This document shows, piece after piece, positions 11,073 to 22,138 of a stretch of 64,000 nt of DNA. The position numbers were made by a program, and so were the translations under genes. The notes beneath the pieces are model-generated. The model was not told the DNA's origin. It was given only the letters and a program-made list of their open reading frames with translations, and searched no databases. This DNA is from Neostapfia colusana (taxonomy: Eukaryota; Streptophyta; Magnoliopsida; Poales; Poaceae), in contig JASWHV010000001.1 in the NCBI GenBank assembly GCA_030760725.1, forward strand, positions 28,207,928-28,271,927, written 5' to 3'. Numbering within the stretch: position 1 is the first letter of the stretch; each line of letters begins with the position of its first letter.

Positions 11073-12207
11073 ACAACATGCACCGGATCACAGTGAAGCT
11101 TGGCGATAAAAAATTTTGGAATAAATCAGACCCAACAACCTCTCGACGAAGAACGTCGATGACCGCACCAAACGCCATCGCCGACCATCTTCCAAGCCTT
11201 TCGGGTTCAAGAAAACGTCACTGGTCTGTTCCCCTACCCGTCCCCTTCGATCCATGCAAAGAAACGTAGTTTTTTGTGAGTTTATACAAGGTTTCGCGGA
11301 ACTCCGGCGAGATCGCCAGTGAATCACGACGAGCGCCACCTCGCGCTGCAATTCTCCTTCGGCCGGTGCGATGTGGCCCTCGGTGGCCCGTCCGTTTTAA
11401 ATCCTACAGCCGAAGTTAGAACCCCGCCTGCCCCTTCGCAATCTAATCTGAACCATACATTTAAAATCCAACGACCCACAACCATCCCGCTGTATGCAGA
11501 TACGTTTAAACATTTGTTTTAGGCCCTCGAACTTTCTGAAATTACGGAATTGCATTAGGAAAATGTGGAATGAGCCCCTGTATTAATTTTAAATTGGAAG
11601 TTAGCTCTGAATTTATAAATTAGGCACTGATATTAGGGTTAGGAAAACATTTTTAGTTCTGCATGAAATCACAATTGCACTATAGGCCTTAAAACAAAAC
11701 AAATATTAGGTATTTGAAATCTAAATTTCATATAAAATTTATTACAGCAGCAAATAATACACCAAAATGACTACAAAATAATTTAAACATTTAGGAAAAC
11801 CCTGAATATTCTGTTTTCGTTTTTTGAAACAATATATATTCTGTAATAGTGTTTAATTTGCTGTTTTAATGCTGAAAATATAGTTTAGGCCTAAAAACAA
11901 ATCGTATTCATGTCAAAAATTTTGAATACTTTAGGAAATGTTGATATATGGTTTTGAATATGAAATTCAAGTTTGAAAGTTTGGTAAGAAGTATAAAATT
12001 CTGTTTTTGGTTGAAGATACATGTTTTAGAGAATTTCATCATAAGAAACCCAAAGTGAATGCATATATGGAAACTCTAGTGACTTTTAGGCCAAAACATA
12101 AAATGAAGCTATGTATTTATGCAAGTTTGACTTGCATGAGTTGTATATGCAGATGAACTCTTATGGGATGTTGCTTGCTTTTATTCTATGTATGAATGCA
12201 CGAGTAG

Positions 12208-12279
12208 AACCAGCCCCAGAGCCGGTTCTAAACTTCCACGAGCAAGACTTTCAACTTTCTAAGCAGCCCCAAAATGAAG
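12208..12279 (+). other. Predicted internal exon of the LTR mini-gene (E 5' LTR)
   Basis: After cgagtag an open segment of 72 bases (2 + 69 + 1) reads PAPEPVLNFHEQDFQLSKQP and continues QNE, then AAG|GCAAGT. The homologous segment at 36873-36944 in the E 3' LTR is also exactly 72 bases and open (ALKPVLYFQEQDFQLPEQPQ). The last base starts a Gly codon completed by the exon at 13342. Confidence 0.45.
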
Positions 12280-13341
12280 GCAAGTGTCCTTGATCACCTT
12301 GCTCCTATTTTAGGATATTAGTTAGAAATTCATTGCATGCTATTCAGAACTTGAATTGTGAACCGATGTTAGGATGTTTTCCTAAATTTCCATGACTTGT
12401 CCTCGTAACCATGGTGGGGTTACTATTATTAGTATAGAAATTATCACTCTTTATGCTTAGCCATGCTTAGAGTTTGGGATACTTGGGATATGAAATGCAA
12501 CTTTGATTATTTACCATTGAATGGAATAGGATGACATGTTGTAGAGATAGGAATCCAGGCAAGCTGGATGTCTTTGGTTGGTGTTGTGTGCACGAGAATT
12601 TGGGTTAGTGTTTAGTGCTTGCCTGGGTTCTAAGGACCGGTTCATGGAGCATTTAACCTGGCTTTACCGTGCCACCACATGCTGAGATGAGGTAGCTTGG
12701 CCAATTAATTTGGTGTATTTCCGACGTAATGTGGGTGTTTGGAAGGTGCGGGGAACATGAGTCAGCTGGACCACCTTGGGAACCGCAAGGCTCAAGGGGG
12801 GCCGCTGCAGCGGAGGTTGGGGCCTCCTGGATGCTGTTAGGGGTGAAACCTCAGTGAGCTCATGCTAGTTGGGAATCCCTTTGTAAAGGTCTCGTAGTGA
12901 TCTCCTGGCTAACAACTGGGATATGTGAACGTGGTACGGCCACTGGTAAAGTGGAGGTTCTTTAGTCCAGCCGAAAACGGGGGATAATCACTACTTGTGG
13001 GTAAAGAGGTACACACTCTATAGAGTTGGAAACTGTCATGACAGCCGTGCTCACGGTCAAGAGCGGCTTGGACTTCTTCATAATTAGTGGAATGCAAGGT
13101 GAAAGGTTGGAAATGTTAAGCAGGAAACTTAACATTGACTATGAGGTTAGGAGAATGGGATCATCTCACTTATGTAGTAATGTAGGTGCTTAATAAGCTA
13201 AGGTGATAGGAATTAATGCGTAGTGCTTTAACCATGATGTAAGCCTTTCCTTGTCTTAGCGTACATATTATTTCTTTCCCACACTTGCTGAGTACCTTAG
13301 GTACTCAAGCTTGCTTTTTGTTGGATATATTTGCTGCTCAG

Positions 13342-13400
13342 GCCATGGTGGAGGTATGGAGTTCAACGAGGATGACTTCAACGTGGAAGACATATACTAG
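13342..13400 (+). other. Predicted last exon of the LTR mini-gene (E 5' LTR)
   Basis: Follows the pyrimidine-rich acceptor ttgctgctcag. Two bases plus 19 codons read HGGGMEFNEDDFNVEDIY and a TAG stop. The E solo LTR has an equally long (59 base) open last exon at 20206-20264 on the minus strand with different residues but the same acidic character. Confidence 0.45.
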
Positions 13401-13650
13401 GCTTGCGGAATTCCCCGGGCAACGTCTGTGATTGAGCTCCACAAGAATTCATTTCCGTTGCGTTGTCTTGATGTACTCTGAATATTTAACAGTCTTGTGA
13501 GATAGATATGTAACACTTTATGTATTCGTTAAACCTGGCATGTAATTTATGATGTTTCCACTATTTGTTGTCACATGTATGAGTAAATGATCCTGGCATA
13601 CATGTGAGAATCATTTGATTTGTCTTTAAGAAAATCGGGTGTGACAAAAG

Positions 13651-13663
13651 TGGTATTAGAGCC
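13651..13663 (+). other. Primer binding site of element E (tRNA-Met type)
   Basis: tggtattagagcc starts four bases after the 5' LTR end. It differs from the TGGTATCAGAGCC type seen in A, B and C by a single C-to-T change, consistent with an old, decayed copy. Confidence 0.8.
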
Positions 13664-14873
13664 AAGGTTGCCCGTAGGAATGTGAACCCAGTTACAAACG
13701 GACGTGTTAAGGAAATTATGTTCTCAAAAACTATTTTACAAAAGTGTGTGGTGTTAATATGTTAGTTATTTATTGTCCTCTTGTTTTATTTGTTATCTAA
13801 TCTTATCTATGTTCAAAATGGAGTATTTATTAGCTTTATATCTCACTTGGTTTTTAAATGTTTTATGTTTAGCTGGTTTGCATGCTTCGCACCCCCCGCA
13901 AGTGCACCGGAGGACGAGTTCCTATAGCTGCACATACCCGCAGTGCTGGCTATACCGGCAAGTTAGTAGTGTACTACAACACTACTAGAGTTACTCGCCC
14001 AGAGCGTAAGGAATGGAAGTCGGAGGCAAGAATCTACCACGACAACAGGCTGATTAAGATACACCACTCGCCAGCATGGAGAGCAACTATGGCGGAGCCA
14101 GAAAAATATGCCACCTGGGAGGCGATGACTTGTCAAAGCTACATCAACCGTGGTCATCTGGACAGGACCAAACATACGTATACTCCCTAGCGATAGAGTG
14201 GCTTGGCTGAGTTCACACATGTGCCAGTCCAGGAGGGTTGCACAGGCGAGCAGATGGACTTGAGCCTGAAGGATGGAGTTAGCCTCAGTACTAGGCTTCA
14301 GGAGTGCCAGCAGGAGCTTCAGTATGTACGTGATCTCTTGAAGAGGACAGAGGCTATACTTCGTGGCTACATGAGGATGAGGACAGCAGAATGAGCTCCA
14401 CGTGTCAGAGGATGACACTTGGACTCCTGACTCTCCAGACAATAAGGCGAACAAGCACCGTCGCACTTCCCCACCACCCTCTGAGCCACCCAGAGCTGAG
14501 TAAGGGGCTAGCAACCCAGAATATGAAGACCCTCAGGAGGGGGAGTAGTGTCATGAGTCGTTTAGAGATTGCTTCCCTTAATTTAGTATTTTATCGAGTA
14601 GTAGCATCATGAACTCATTCGTGTTTAATTCGCTTATGAATGATTGGTGTGTGACGTGAGTTGTGGAAGCCATGTGCACTTGTCCACAACCTCGTCGTTA
14701 TGTTTGGATTTGCTTTAGTTATGGGTTTTGTGATGATTAGTTGTTGAAGCTTTGTGTGATTTTCCAAATCCTCTAAACTGCTGTTACCCAAATTTAATTT
14801 CTGCATATCACTATGCAAGGCTACATAGAGTTGATACATTTTGATTAAATCGGCATTTGGTTGATCATGATAG
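13664..14873 (+). other. Leader region of element E
   Basis: Untranslated leader between primer site and gag, about 1.2 kb. It contains the extra leader ORF (13882-14548, separate entry) and then about 320 bases of AT-rich sequence with no open frame. An acceptor-like catgatag directly precedes the gag frame at 14874, as ttgcag does in element A. Confidence 0.6.
13882..14548 (+). pseudogene. Extra ORF upstream of gag in element E (function unknown)
   Basis: One frame runs from ATG at 13882 to about 14390, interrupted by close stops at 14188 and 14194, then shifts by +1 and continues to TAG at 14546 with one further stop near 14500. In order it reads VVYYNTTRVTRPERKEWKSE, IYHDNRLIKIHHSPAWRAT, KYATWEAMTCQSYINRGHLD, LAEFTHVPVQEGCTGEQMDL, then a heptad-like stretch LQECQQELQYVRDLLKRTEA, and a hydrophilic tail ELHVSEDDTWTPDSPDNKAN ending DPQEGE. 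Total about 220 residues. Charge pattern, periodicity and the coherent continuation across the lesions argue for a former protein. I do not recognise a domain of known function. I recall similar uncharacterised ORFs in the leader of grass gypsy elements. A coiled-coil-containing accessory protein is the most that can be inferred. Confidence 0.55.
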
Positions 14874-15960
14874 GTGGCCGGCAGAGGAAGAGGTCGTGGT
14901 GCCAACAACAACAACGAGGTCGCCAATTTCCCAATTCCTGGATGGTATGGCAGGGGTGGTCTCCGAGGGGCGGCTGACCCTATGCATCAAATGATCAACA
15001 CATAGAACCAGCTCATTCAAAACCTGACCCAAGTGGTGGCCAACATGCATGAAGCTCCACCCCCACCGGCTGCACCGTCAGCCAAGGTTGAGTGAGTTTC
15101 TCAACCTCAAAAGTTTGCAAGTGTCACTGAACCATTGGATGCCGATGACTGGTTGAAGACCATAGAGAACAAGCTGAAGATAGTTCAGTGTCAGGGGCAG
15201 GAGAGGGTGTTGTTTGCCTCTCATCAGCTGCACGGACCCGCAGCCGACTGGTGGACTGCATACACCGCAGCCCACGCGGGTCCCGAGAACATCTCTTTGG
15301 AAGAGTTCAAGCATAGCTTTCGCAACCACTATGTCCCTGCAGGAGAGCCCAAGAACATGAGGAAGGAGTTCCACGCTCTTAAACAAGGAAGCATGACGGT
15401 GGGGGAATACCTCACCAAGTTCATGCAGCTATCTCGCTATGCACCCAGGGACATAGATATTGTAGAGAAGAAGCAAGACTGCCTCATGGAAGGACTCACG
15501 ACAGAAATGCAATATGCCATATTTTCTAATGAGTATGCTAGCTTCCAGAAGATGGTAGACAGGGCATTCATAGTGGAGAAGAAGGGAAAGGCTTTGGAGG
15601 AAGACAGGAAGAGGAAGATGAACTAGCAGGGCCGATCCTCAGGAAGCAACGCTCGACCGTGCTTTGCACCGCAGCCTGCGGGGCAAATGAGCCATCCCAT
15701 GGTGCCCTACCCCGCGCAGAAAATTTACAACCCCAACTTCAGGCCTTCCATGTCACAAGCTCAGCTACAGCGCCAGCAACCGCAGCAGCAACGTCCTGCT
15801 TTTCCACCTAGGCCAGCAGGACAAGGTCAGCGGAACCCACCCCAAGGCAACAAAGGTCAAGCACCTAAGGTTGGGGTACAATGCTTCAACTGTGGCAAAG
15901 TGGGACACTATGCCCACAAGTGTCCAAAAAAGAAACCCACGCAGCCACAAGAGCAGAACT
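14874..15960 (+). pseudogene. gag: gag of element E (capsid and zinc knuckle), decayed
   Basis: Structural protein that would package the element RNA. The frame begins at GTG 14874 (AGRGRGRGANNNNEVANF follows), where an ATG is expected. Stops in frame at 15003 (TAG), 15093 (TGA) and 15624 (TAG). The capsid-like core is 15135-15626 (DWLKTIENKLKIVQCQGQER, LHGPAADWWTAY, SMTVGEYLTKFMQLSRYAP). A proline/glutamine-rich linker follows, then a CCHC knuckle CFNCGKVGHYAHKC at about 15882-15923. Gag and pol are in one frame without a stop between them other than those noted. Original start loss plus three stops mean no product. Confidence 0.8.
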
Positions 15961-18700
15961 TGGTGCATGGAGGGGTGAATCACATGACCATGGAAGAAGC
16001 GCAGGAGGCACCAGATGTGTTGATTGGTACGTTCCCTGCTAATTCCTACATTGCTACAATTCTGTTTGATTCTGGTGCTACTCACTCTTTGATTTCTAAA
16101 GAATTTATTAGAAAGCATGATCTAGCAACCACACAAATGAACCATATGCTTACAGTGAATTGTCTAAGAGGAAAGATAAGAACAAGACAAGTATGTCCTA
16201 CGGTGAGTCTAGACATTAATGGGGTAGTGTTTTCTGCAAACCTCATAGTGATAAACTCACAAGGGACAGATGTTATTTTGGGAATGGACTGGCTGACCAA
16301 GCATGAGGGTGTTATCCATTGTTCAACGAGAACGGTGGAGTTAACCCATACAAGTGGCACCAAGGTCAAGTTCATGGACGTCCAAGAACCAAGGAAGGAC
16401 GTTAAACTCAACCAAGTGGAAACAATAGTTAAAGATATAAGAGTGATAAAGGAGTTTCCGGATGTCTTTCCCAAGGAATTGCAAGGTATGCCTCCCGATA
16501 GAGAGGTGGAATTCGCGATCGAGTTAATGCCTGGAACAACGCCGATATATAAGAGGCCCTATAGGATGGATTCCAAACAGCTATAAGAGCTCAAGGAACA
16601 TATCCAGGAGTTGACGGAGAAAGTGTACATTCGTCCTAATTCCTCACCTTGTGGAGCTCCAGTGATATTTGTACCTAAGAAGGATGGAACTCAAAGGTTG
16701 CGTGTAGACTACCGTGCACTCAATGAGGTGACCATTAAAAACAAGTGCCCACTGCCTCTTGTTTGAGCAGTTAAGAGGGGCATGTGTATTTTCAAAGATT
16801 GACCTCCGATCCGAATATCATCAACTGAGGATACGGCCTTCCGATATTCCCAAGACAGCTTTTGTCTCTCAATATGGGCTGTATGAGTACACGGTCATGC
16901 CGTTCGGGTTAACAAATGCCCCGACGTACTTCATGTATCTCATGAACAAGGTATTCATGGAATATTGGGACATGTTTGTGGTAGTTTTAATTGATCATAT
17001 TTTAATCTTTTCTAAAGATGAAGAAGAACATGAGAAACACTTGAGGCTGGTGTTACAAAAACTGCGAGAACACCAACTGTATGCCAAACTCAGTGAATGT
17101 GAATTTTGGCTAAAGAAAGTTCCTTTTTTAGGACACATAATCTCTAAAGGAGGAATAGCCATAGATCCTACTAAGATCACGGATGTGCAAAAGTGGAAGA
17201 CTCCTGAGAATGTCGGGGAAATTAGAAGCTTCTTAGGCTTGACAGGATATTACCGATGATTCATTGAGGGGTTCTCTAAGATTGCAAAACCTCTCACCAA
17301 GATGTTAGATAAAGGAATCACCTTCACATGGACGCCGGAGTGTGAGTCAAGCTTTCAAGAATTAAAGAAAAGATTCACAACAGCCACAGTACTAGTAATG
17401 TCGGATATGCATCAAGAATTTTCCGTGTATTGTGATGCTTCGGGACACGGATTGGGGTGTATTCTTATGCAAGACGGACATGTAATTGCATATGCCTCTA
17501 GGCAACTCTAGAAGCATGAGAAGAACTACCCTACGCATGACCTAGAGTTAGCAGTGGTGGTTCATGCATTGAAGCTCTGGAGGCACTATTTTATGGGTAA
17601 GAGGACCGAGATCTATACCGATCATAAAAGCTTGAAATATATTTTCACACAACCAGATCTCAACCTTAGACAAAGGCGATGGTTAGAACTAATCAATGAT
17701 TTTGATTTGGGTATTAATTACCATCCGGAAAATGCCAACGTTGTTGCGGATGCTCTAAGCCGGAAGGTGCATGTCAACATGTTGAAAATGAGTGATATAC
17801 CATCGCAACTATGCGAAGAATTTTCGAGAATCAATTTATGTCTCGTGAATAACAGTGAGGCCATTGCAATGGAGGTGGATTCCATATTAGAGCAACATAT
17901 ATCCAATGGTCAGAAAAATGATGAGAAAATCCAAGAAACTAAAAGACTCATTGGGAAGAATAGAGCTCCTGGGTTTAGAGAGGATGAACAAGGCACGATA
18001 TGGCATGGGAAGAGGATATTTGTGTCTGATGTGAAGGAAATCCATGAATTGTTCCTGAGAGAAGCTCATGATTCCAACTACTCCATTCATCTTGGGAGTA
18101 CTAAGATGTATCAGGATCTAAAAAGTAGGTACTGGTGGTATGGCATGAAGCAAGATGTCACCGAACACATTGCTTTGTGTAACACGTTCAATTAGTGAAA
18201 GCAGAGCACCAAAGACCTGCGGGATTATTGCAACCACTCAAAGTACCGGAATGGAAATAGGAAGCAAAAAGCATGGATTTCATAGTAGGGCTTCCTAGAA
18301 CCCAATCGGGATATGATTCAATATGGGTAATAGTTGATCGACTAACAAAGGCAGCTCACTTTATCCCTGTAAAAGAACATTACAACGGTTCCAAGTAAGC
18401 TGAGTTATACATGTCCAGGATCGTGTGTTTACACAGAGTGCCCAAAAAGATAGTATCGGATTGAGGCACACAATTTATCTCCAGGTTCTAGCAGAAATAG
18501 CATGAAATCATGGGGACCGTTCTCAACTTCAGTTCAGCATATCATCTGCAGACCGACGGGCAGACAGAAAGAACTAATCAGATCCTTGAGAACATGCTAA
18601 GAGCTTGTGCACTCAAGAATAGCAGAAGCTGGGACAAGAAATACCATATGCCGAGTTCTCCTATAATAACAGTCACCAGGCCAGCATAAAAATGTCACCA
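15961..18700 (+). pseudogene. pol: pol of element E (PR-RT-RNase H-IN), decayed and 3'-truncated
   Basis: Protease with LFDSGATHS near 16065. Reverse transcriptase from about 16500, with a stop at 16584, a deletion and frameshift near 16745-16760, then FSKIDLRSEYHQLRI. The catalytic box reads LIDH instead of (Y/F)xDD near 16987. Stop at 17257 in YYR(stop)FIEG. RNase H has VYCDASGHGLGCILM and YTDHKSLKYIFTQ, with a stop at 17509. Integrase zinc finger has SNYSIHLGSTKMYQDLKSRY, but the final cysteine of the HHCC motif is lost and the frame stops at 18193. Integrase core continues in another frame with SMDFIVGLPRTQ, several stops and ACALKNSRSWDKK. At about 18700 the integrase C-terminus, polypurine tract and first part of the 3' LTR are deleted. 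Ty3/gypsy by PR-RT-RH-IN order. Confidence 0.85.
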
Positions 18701-19960
18701 GCCAGGACCCACATGTCAGGGTCATCTTCTCCAACTGCCGGCCGATTTCCCACGCCTGATCGTCACGCCCCCGCATCCGAAATTCGGCGCCCACGCCCCA
18801 CGATCTCGGACTCCCCGCGCCCATCACACACATTCACAACAACCTCGGTCTCCAGCCTGTTTTAAACCCCCGCAACCCCCTCCGTTCTTCTCTCCACACT
18901 CGCTCATCTCTCTCCACCGGTGAGCGTCGCCGCCGAATTTCCAAATTCACCGCCACCATTGCCGTTCTTCTGAGTCTAACTCGCCTCAATGCTTTGGAGG
19001 GACCTCCGCAACCCACCAGCGCCGACTTTGCGATGGATCCGAGCCAGAAACCCCGACGCCGCCGATCACCAGTAAGAGGTCGCCGCCGCTCGCCGGTGAA
19101 ATCATCGAAATAATATGTTTTGATACTCCCTGACCCTCGGAACACATGCACCAGATCATAGTGAAGCTTGGTGACCAAAAATTTTGAAAGAAATCGGACC
19201 CGAACACCCTCTCCTGACGAAGCACGCCGACGATCGCCGCCGAACGCTGTCGCAAACTGTCTTCCAAGCCTTTTGGGTTCAAGAAAACGTCACTGGTGTG
19301 TTCCCGTACCCCCTCTCCTTCGGTCCATGCAAAGAAACGTAGATTTCATAGAGTTTAGACGATGTTTCACAGAAATCCGACGAGATCGCTGGAGAATCAC
19401 GACGAGCGCTGCCGCGCACTGCGTCCTCCTCCGGCCGGGGCGACGTGGCCCTAGGTGGCCCGTCCGTTTTAAATCCTACGGCCGAAGTTAGAACCTCTCG
19501 TACCCCTTTGTGATCTAATCTGAACTACACATTTAAAATCCAACGGCCCACAGCCATCCTGCAGTATAACAGCCGGGATTTTGCAAGCTACCTCCTGGAG
19601 TTTCAGAAAAAGGAGATCTAGCCCCGGAATTTTCTGTTCTACCCCTGGGTTTTCCAGAAACTGTGCAGATACGTGTAAACCTTTGTTTTAAGCCCTAGAA
19701 CTTTCTGAATTGCATCAGGAAAATGTGGAATGAGCCCCTGTATTCATTTTTAATTGGAAATTAGCTCTGAATTTATAAATTAGGCACTGATATTAGGGTT
19801 AGGAAAACATTTTTAGTTCTGCATTAACTCACAAATGCACTATAGGCCTTAAAACAAAACAAATACTAGGTATTTGAAATTTAAATTTCATATAAAATCT
19901 ATTACAGCAGCAAATAATATACCAAAATGACTCCAAAATAATTTAAACATTTAGGAAAGC
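18701..19960 (+). mobile_element. 3' LTR of element E, first piece
   Basis: From about 18701 the sequence matches the E LTR, starting roughly 200 bases inside it (compare the reverse complement of 36000-36260: catgtcagg, tctcctccaac, ccacgatctcggactc). It runs to 19960, where the E solo LTR is inserted, and resumes at 36463. A conserved donor-like ccaccggtgagcg lies at about 18914, matching the first-exon donor of the solo LTR. Relative to the 5' LTR it has about 100 extra bases near 19565-19670. No gene in this stretch. Confidence 0.8.
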
Positions 19961-20205
19961 TGTCACACCCATTTTTTTTGAAGACAAACCAAATGAATAA
20001 ATATATGTATGCCAGGATATGTTCGCTCATACATGTGATAACAAGAGTGATACATCATTTAAATACAAGCCAAGAGTACGAATACATAAAAGTCTTACAT
20101 AATTGTCTCAAAAGACTACTAAATGTTAGATACAAATAATACAACGCAGCGGAACTAAAGTCTTGTGGGCTCCATCACAGACATTGCCCGGGGGACTCCG
20201 TAAAC

Positions 20206-20264
20206 CTAGAATCCATCTTTAGAACCAAAGTCGTCGCTGTTGTACTCCACGTCTTCACCATGGC
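20206..20264 (-). other. Predicted last exon of the LTR mini-gene (E solo LTR)
   Basis: Minus strand: after gctgctcag, 2 bases plus 19 codons read HGEDVEYNSDDFGSKDGF then TAG. Same length (59 bases), same phase and same acidic character as 13342-13400, although many residues differ. The upstream internal exon (21397 back to 21329, followed by the GC donor 21328-21323) has two stops in this copy. A short first exon with ATG is at 36052-36031. Confidence 0.4.
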
Positions 20265-21618
20265 CTGAGCAGCAAATAAATCCAACAACAAGCAAGCTTG
20301 AGTACCAATGGTACTCAGCAAGTGTGGGAAAGTAATGTTATGCAGGCTAGAACAAGAAAAGGCTTAACTCATGGTTATTGCACTACGCATTATTTCCTAT
20401 CACCTTAGCTCATTAAGGACCTATATTACTACATAAGTGAGGTAGTCCCAATCCCAACATATCTTCATCAATATTAAGCTACCTGCTTAACATACCCAAC
20501 CTTTCAATTCATAATCCTCTAATCATGAAGAAGTCCAAGCCGCTCTTGACCGTGAGTACGGCTGTCATGACAGTTTCCAACTCTGCAGAGTGTGTACCTC
20601 TTTACCCACAAGTAGTGATTTCATCCCACATTACCGGGTGGACTAGAGAATCTCCATTATGCCAGTGGCCGTGTACCACGTTCACACTTCCCAGGTGTGT
20701 AGCCAGGAGATCACTACGAGGCCTTTACAAAGGGAATTCCCTACGAGCATGAGCTCACTGAGGTTTCACCCCTAACAGCATCCAAGGGGCTCCAACCTCC
20801 GCTGCAGTGCCCCCCTCTCGAGTCTTGCGGTTCATAAGGTAGTCCAGCTGACTCCTATTCCCCGCACCTTTCAAACACCCACACTACGTCAGAAATACAC
20901 CTAATTAATTGGCCAAGCTGCCCCCTCTCAGCATGTGGTGGCACGGTAAAGCCAAGTTAAATGCTCCATGAACCGATCCTTAGAACCCAGGCAAGTACTA
21001 AACATGAACCCGAGTCTCGTGCACACAGCACCAACCAAAATATCCAGCTTGCCTAGATTCCTATCTCTACCGTGATTCATCATATATCATCAATTATAAA
21101 TAATCAAGGTTTGGCAGTTCATATCCCAAATATCCCAATTCTAAGCATGGCTAAGCATAGAGAATATCAATAAAAAATATACCAAGTAATACCCAATCCC
21201 AGGTTACAAGGAGTAAGACATGAAAAGCTAGGGAAACATCCTAACAGGGGTTTCATATTTCATAACTCAATGCAAATAATTCTAACTACACATCCTAGCT
21301 TAGGTGCAAAGTGGTCAAGGACACTTGCCTTATTCTTGCTGCTCTGGGAATGGAAAGTCCTGCTCCTAGAAGTTGAGAACCGGCTCTGGGGCTGGTTCTA
21401 CTCGTGCACACATACACATAGCAAAAACAAACAACACCCCATAAGAAATTATCCACATATACACTCATGCAAGTCAAACATTCAGAAAACATAGCTTCAC
21501 TTTATGTTTTTAGCCTATATTCATTAAAGTCTACATATATGTATTCATTTTGGGTCTTTCTTAATGAAATTCTCATTTTAACCTCATATAATGTTCATGT
21601 CAAACTTTGGTGTGTATA

Positions 21619-21624
<6 letters not shown>

Positions 21625-21660
<36 letters not shown>
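21625..21660. repeat. (TA)n microsatellite
   Basis: About 36 bases of uninterrupted alternating ta inside the E solo LTR. It is absent at the homologous place in the 5' LTR (about 12080), so it expanded after insertion. Confidence 0.9.
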
Positions 21661-21663
<3 letters not shown>

Positions 21664-22138
21664 CATTTAAACTTTACTTTTAGCCAAAATTTTGCACTAG
21701 ATGAGTTATATCTATGCATACATACACCTTTTAAACATATATCTATGGTTCCTAGGTTGAAATTCAGATTTTCAACTTACTAAATAACTGAATTCTCAAT
21801 TTAATTTAACTTCTATATTGCATACCACAATTTTTTAATTATAAAACTTGCATAAAAGTGTACTTTCCATCCTAAAACAGAGTTTCACACCTTCTTATCA
21901 CTCTTTTAAAACTTAAGTTTCGTATTCAAAACCTTATATGAACATTTTTAAAGTTTTTACTATTTTTATATATATTCAGGTTTACTTCTATGCCTAAAAA
22001 GTAAATTTCAGCATTAAAACAGTAATTTAAACACTATTACAGAACATATATTGCTCAAAGTTTCAAAAACAGAATATTCAGGGTTTTCCTAAACGTTTAA
22101 ATCATTTTGGATTCATTTTTGTATATAATTTGCTGCTG

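Larger units (their letters stand above)
11073..13646 (+). mobile_element. 5' LTR of element E, 5'-truncated
   Basis: Ends at 13646 with gggtgtgaca, followed directly by a primer binding site. From catgcaccggatcacagtga at about 11078 it matches 19140-19960 and then 36463-37219 (the two pieces of the E 3' LTR) and the reverse complement of 19961-22138 plus 35131-36462 (the E solo LTR). The complete solo copy starts tgtaagaccc, so roughly the first kilobase of this LTR is missing and is replaced by the G fragment. It carries the internal and last exons of the predicted LTR mini-gene (12208-12279, 13342-13400). No other gene is seen in it. Confidence 0.8.
19961..22138 (-). mobile_element. Solo LTR of family E, minus orientation, first piece
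   Basis: Starts at 19961 with tgtcacaccc and is the reverse complement of the E LTR (13646 back to about 11750). It is interrupted at 22138 by element C and continues at 35131-36462. The flanks are aaagc (19956-19960) and aaaac (36463-36467), a 5-bp target duplication with one mismatch, and the flanking E LTR aligns continuously across the insertion. No internal region is present, so it is a solo LTR produced by LTR-LTR recombination. Confidence 0.85.

Noticed and set aside
21467..21670. 67-codon frame ending in repeated IY
   Set aside because: Created by the (TA)n microsatellite.
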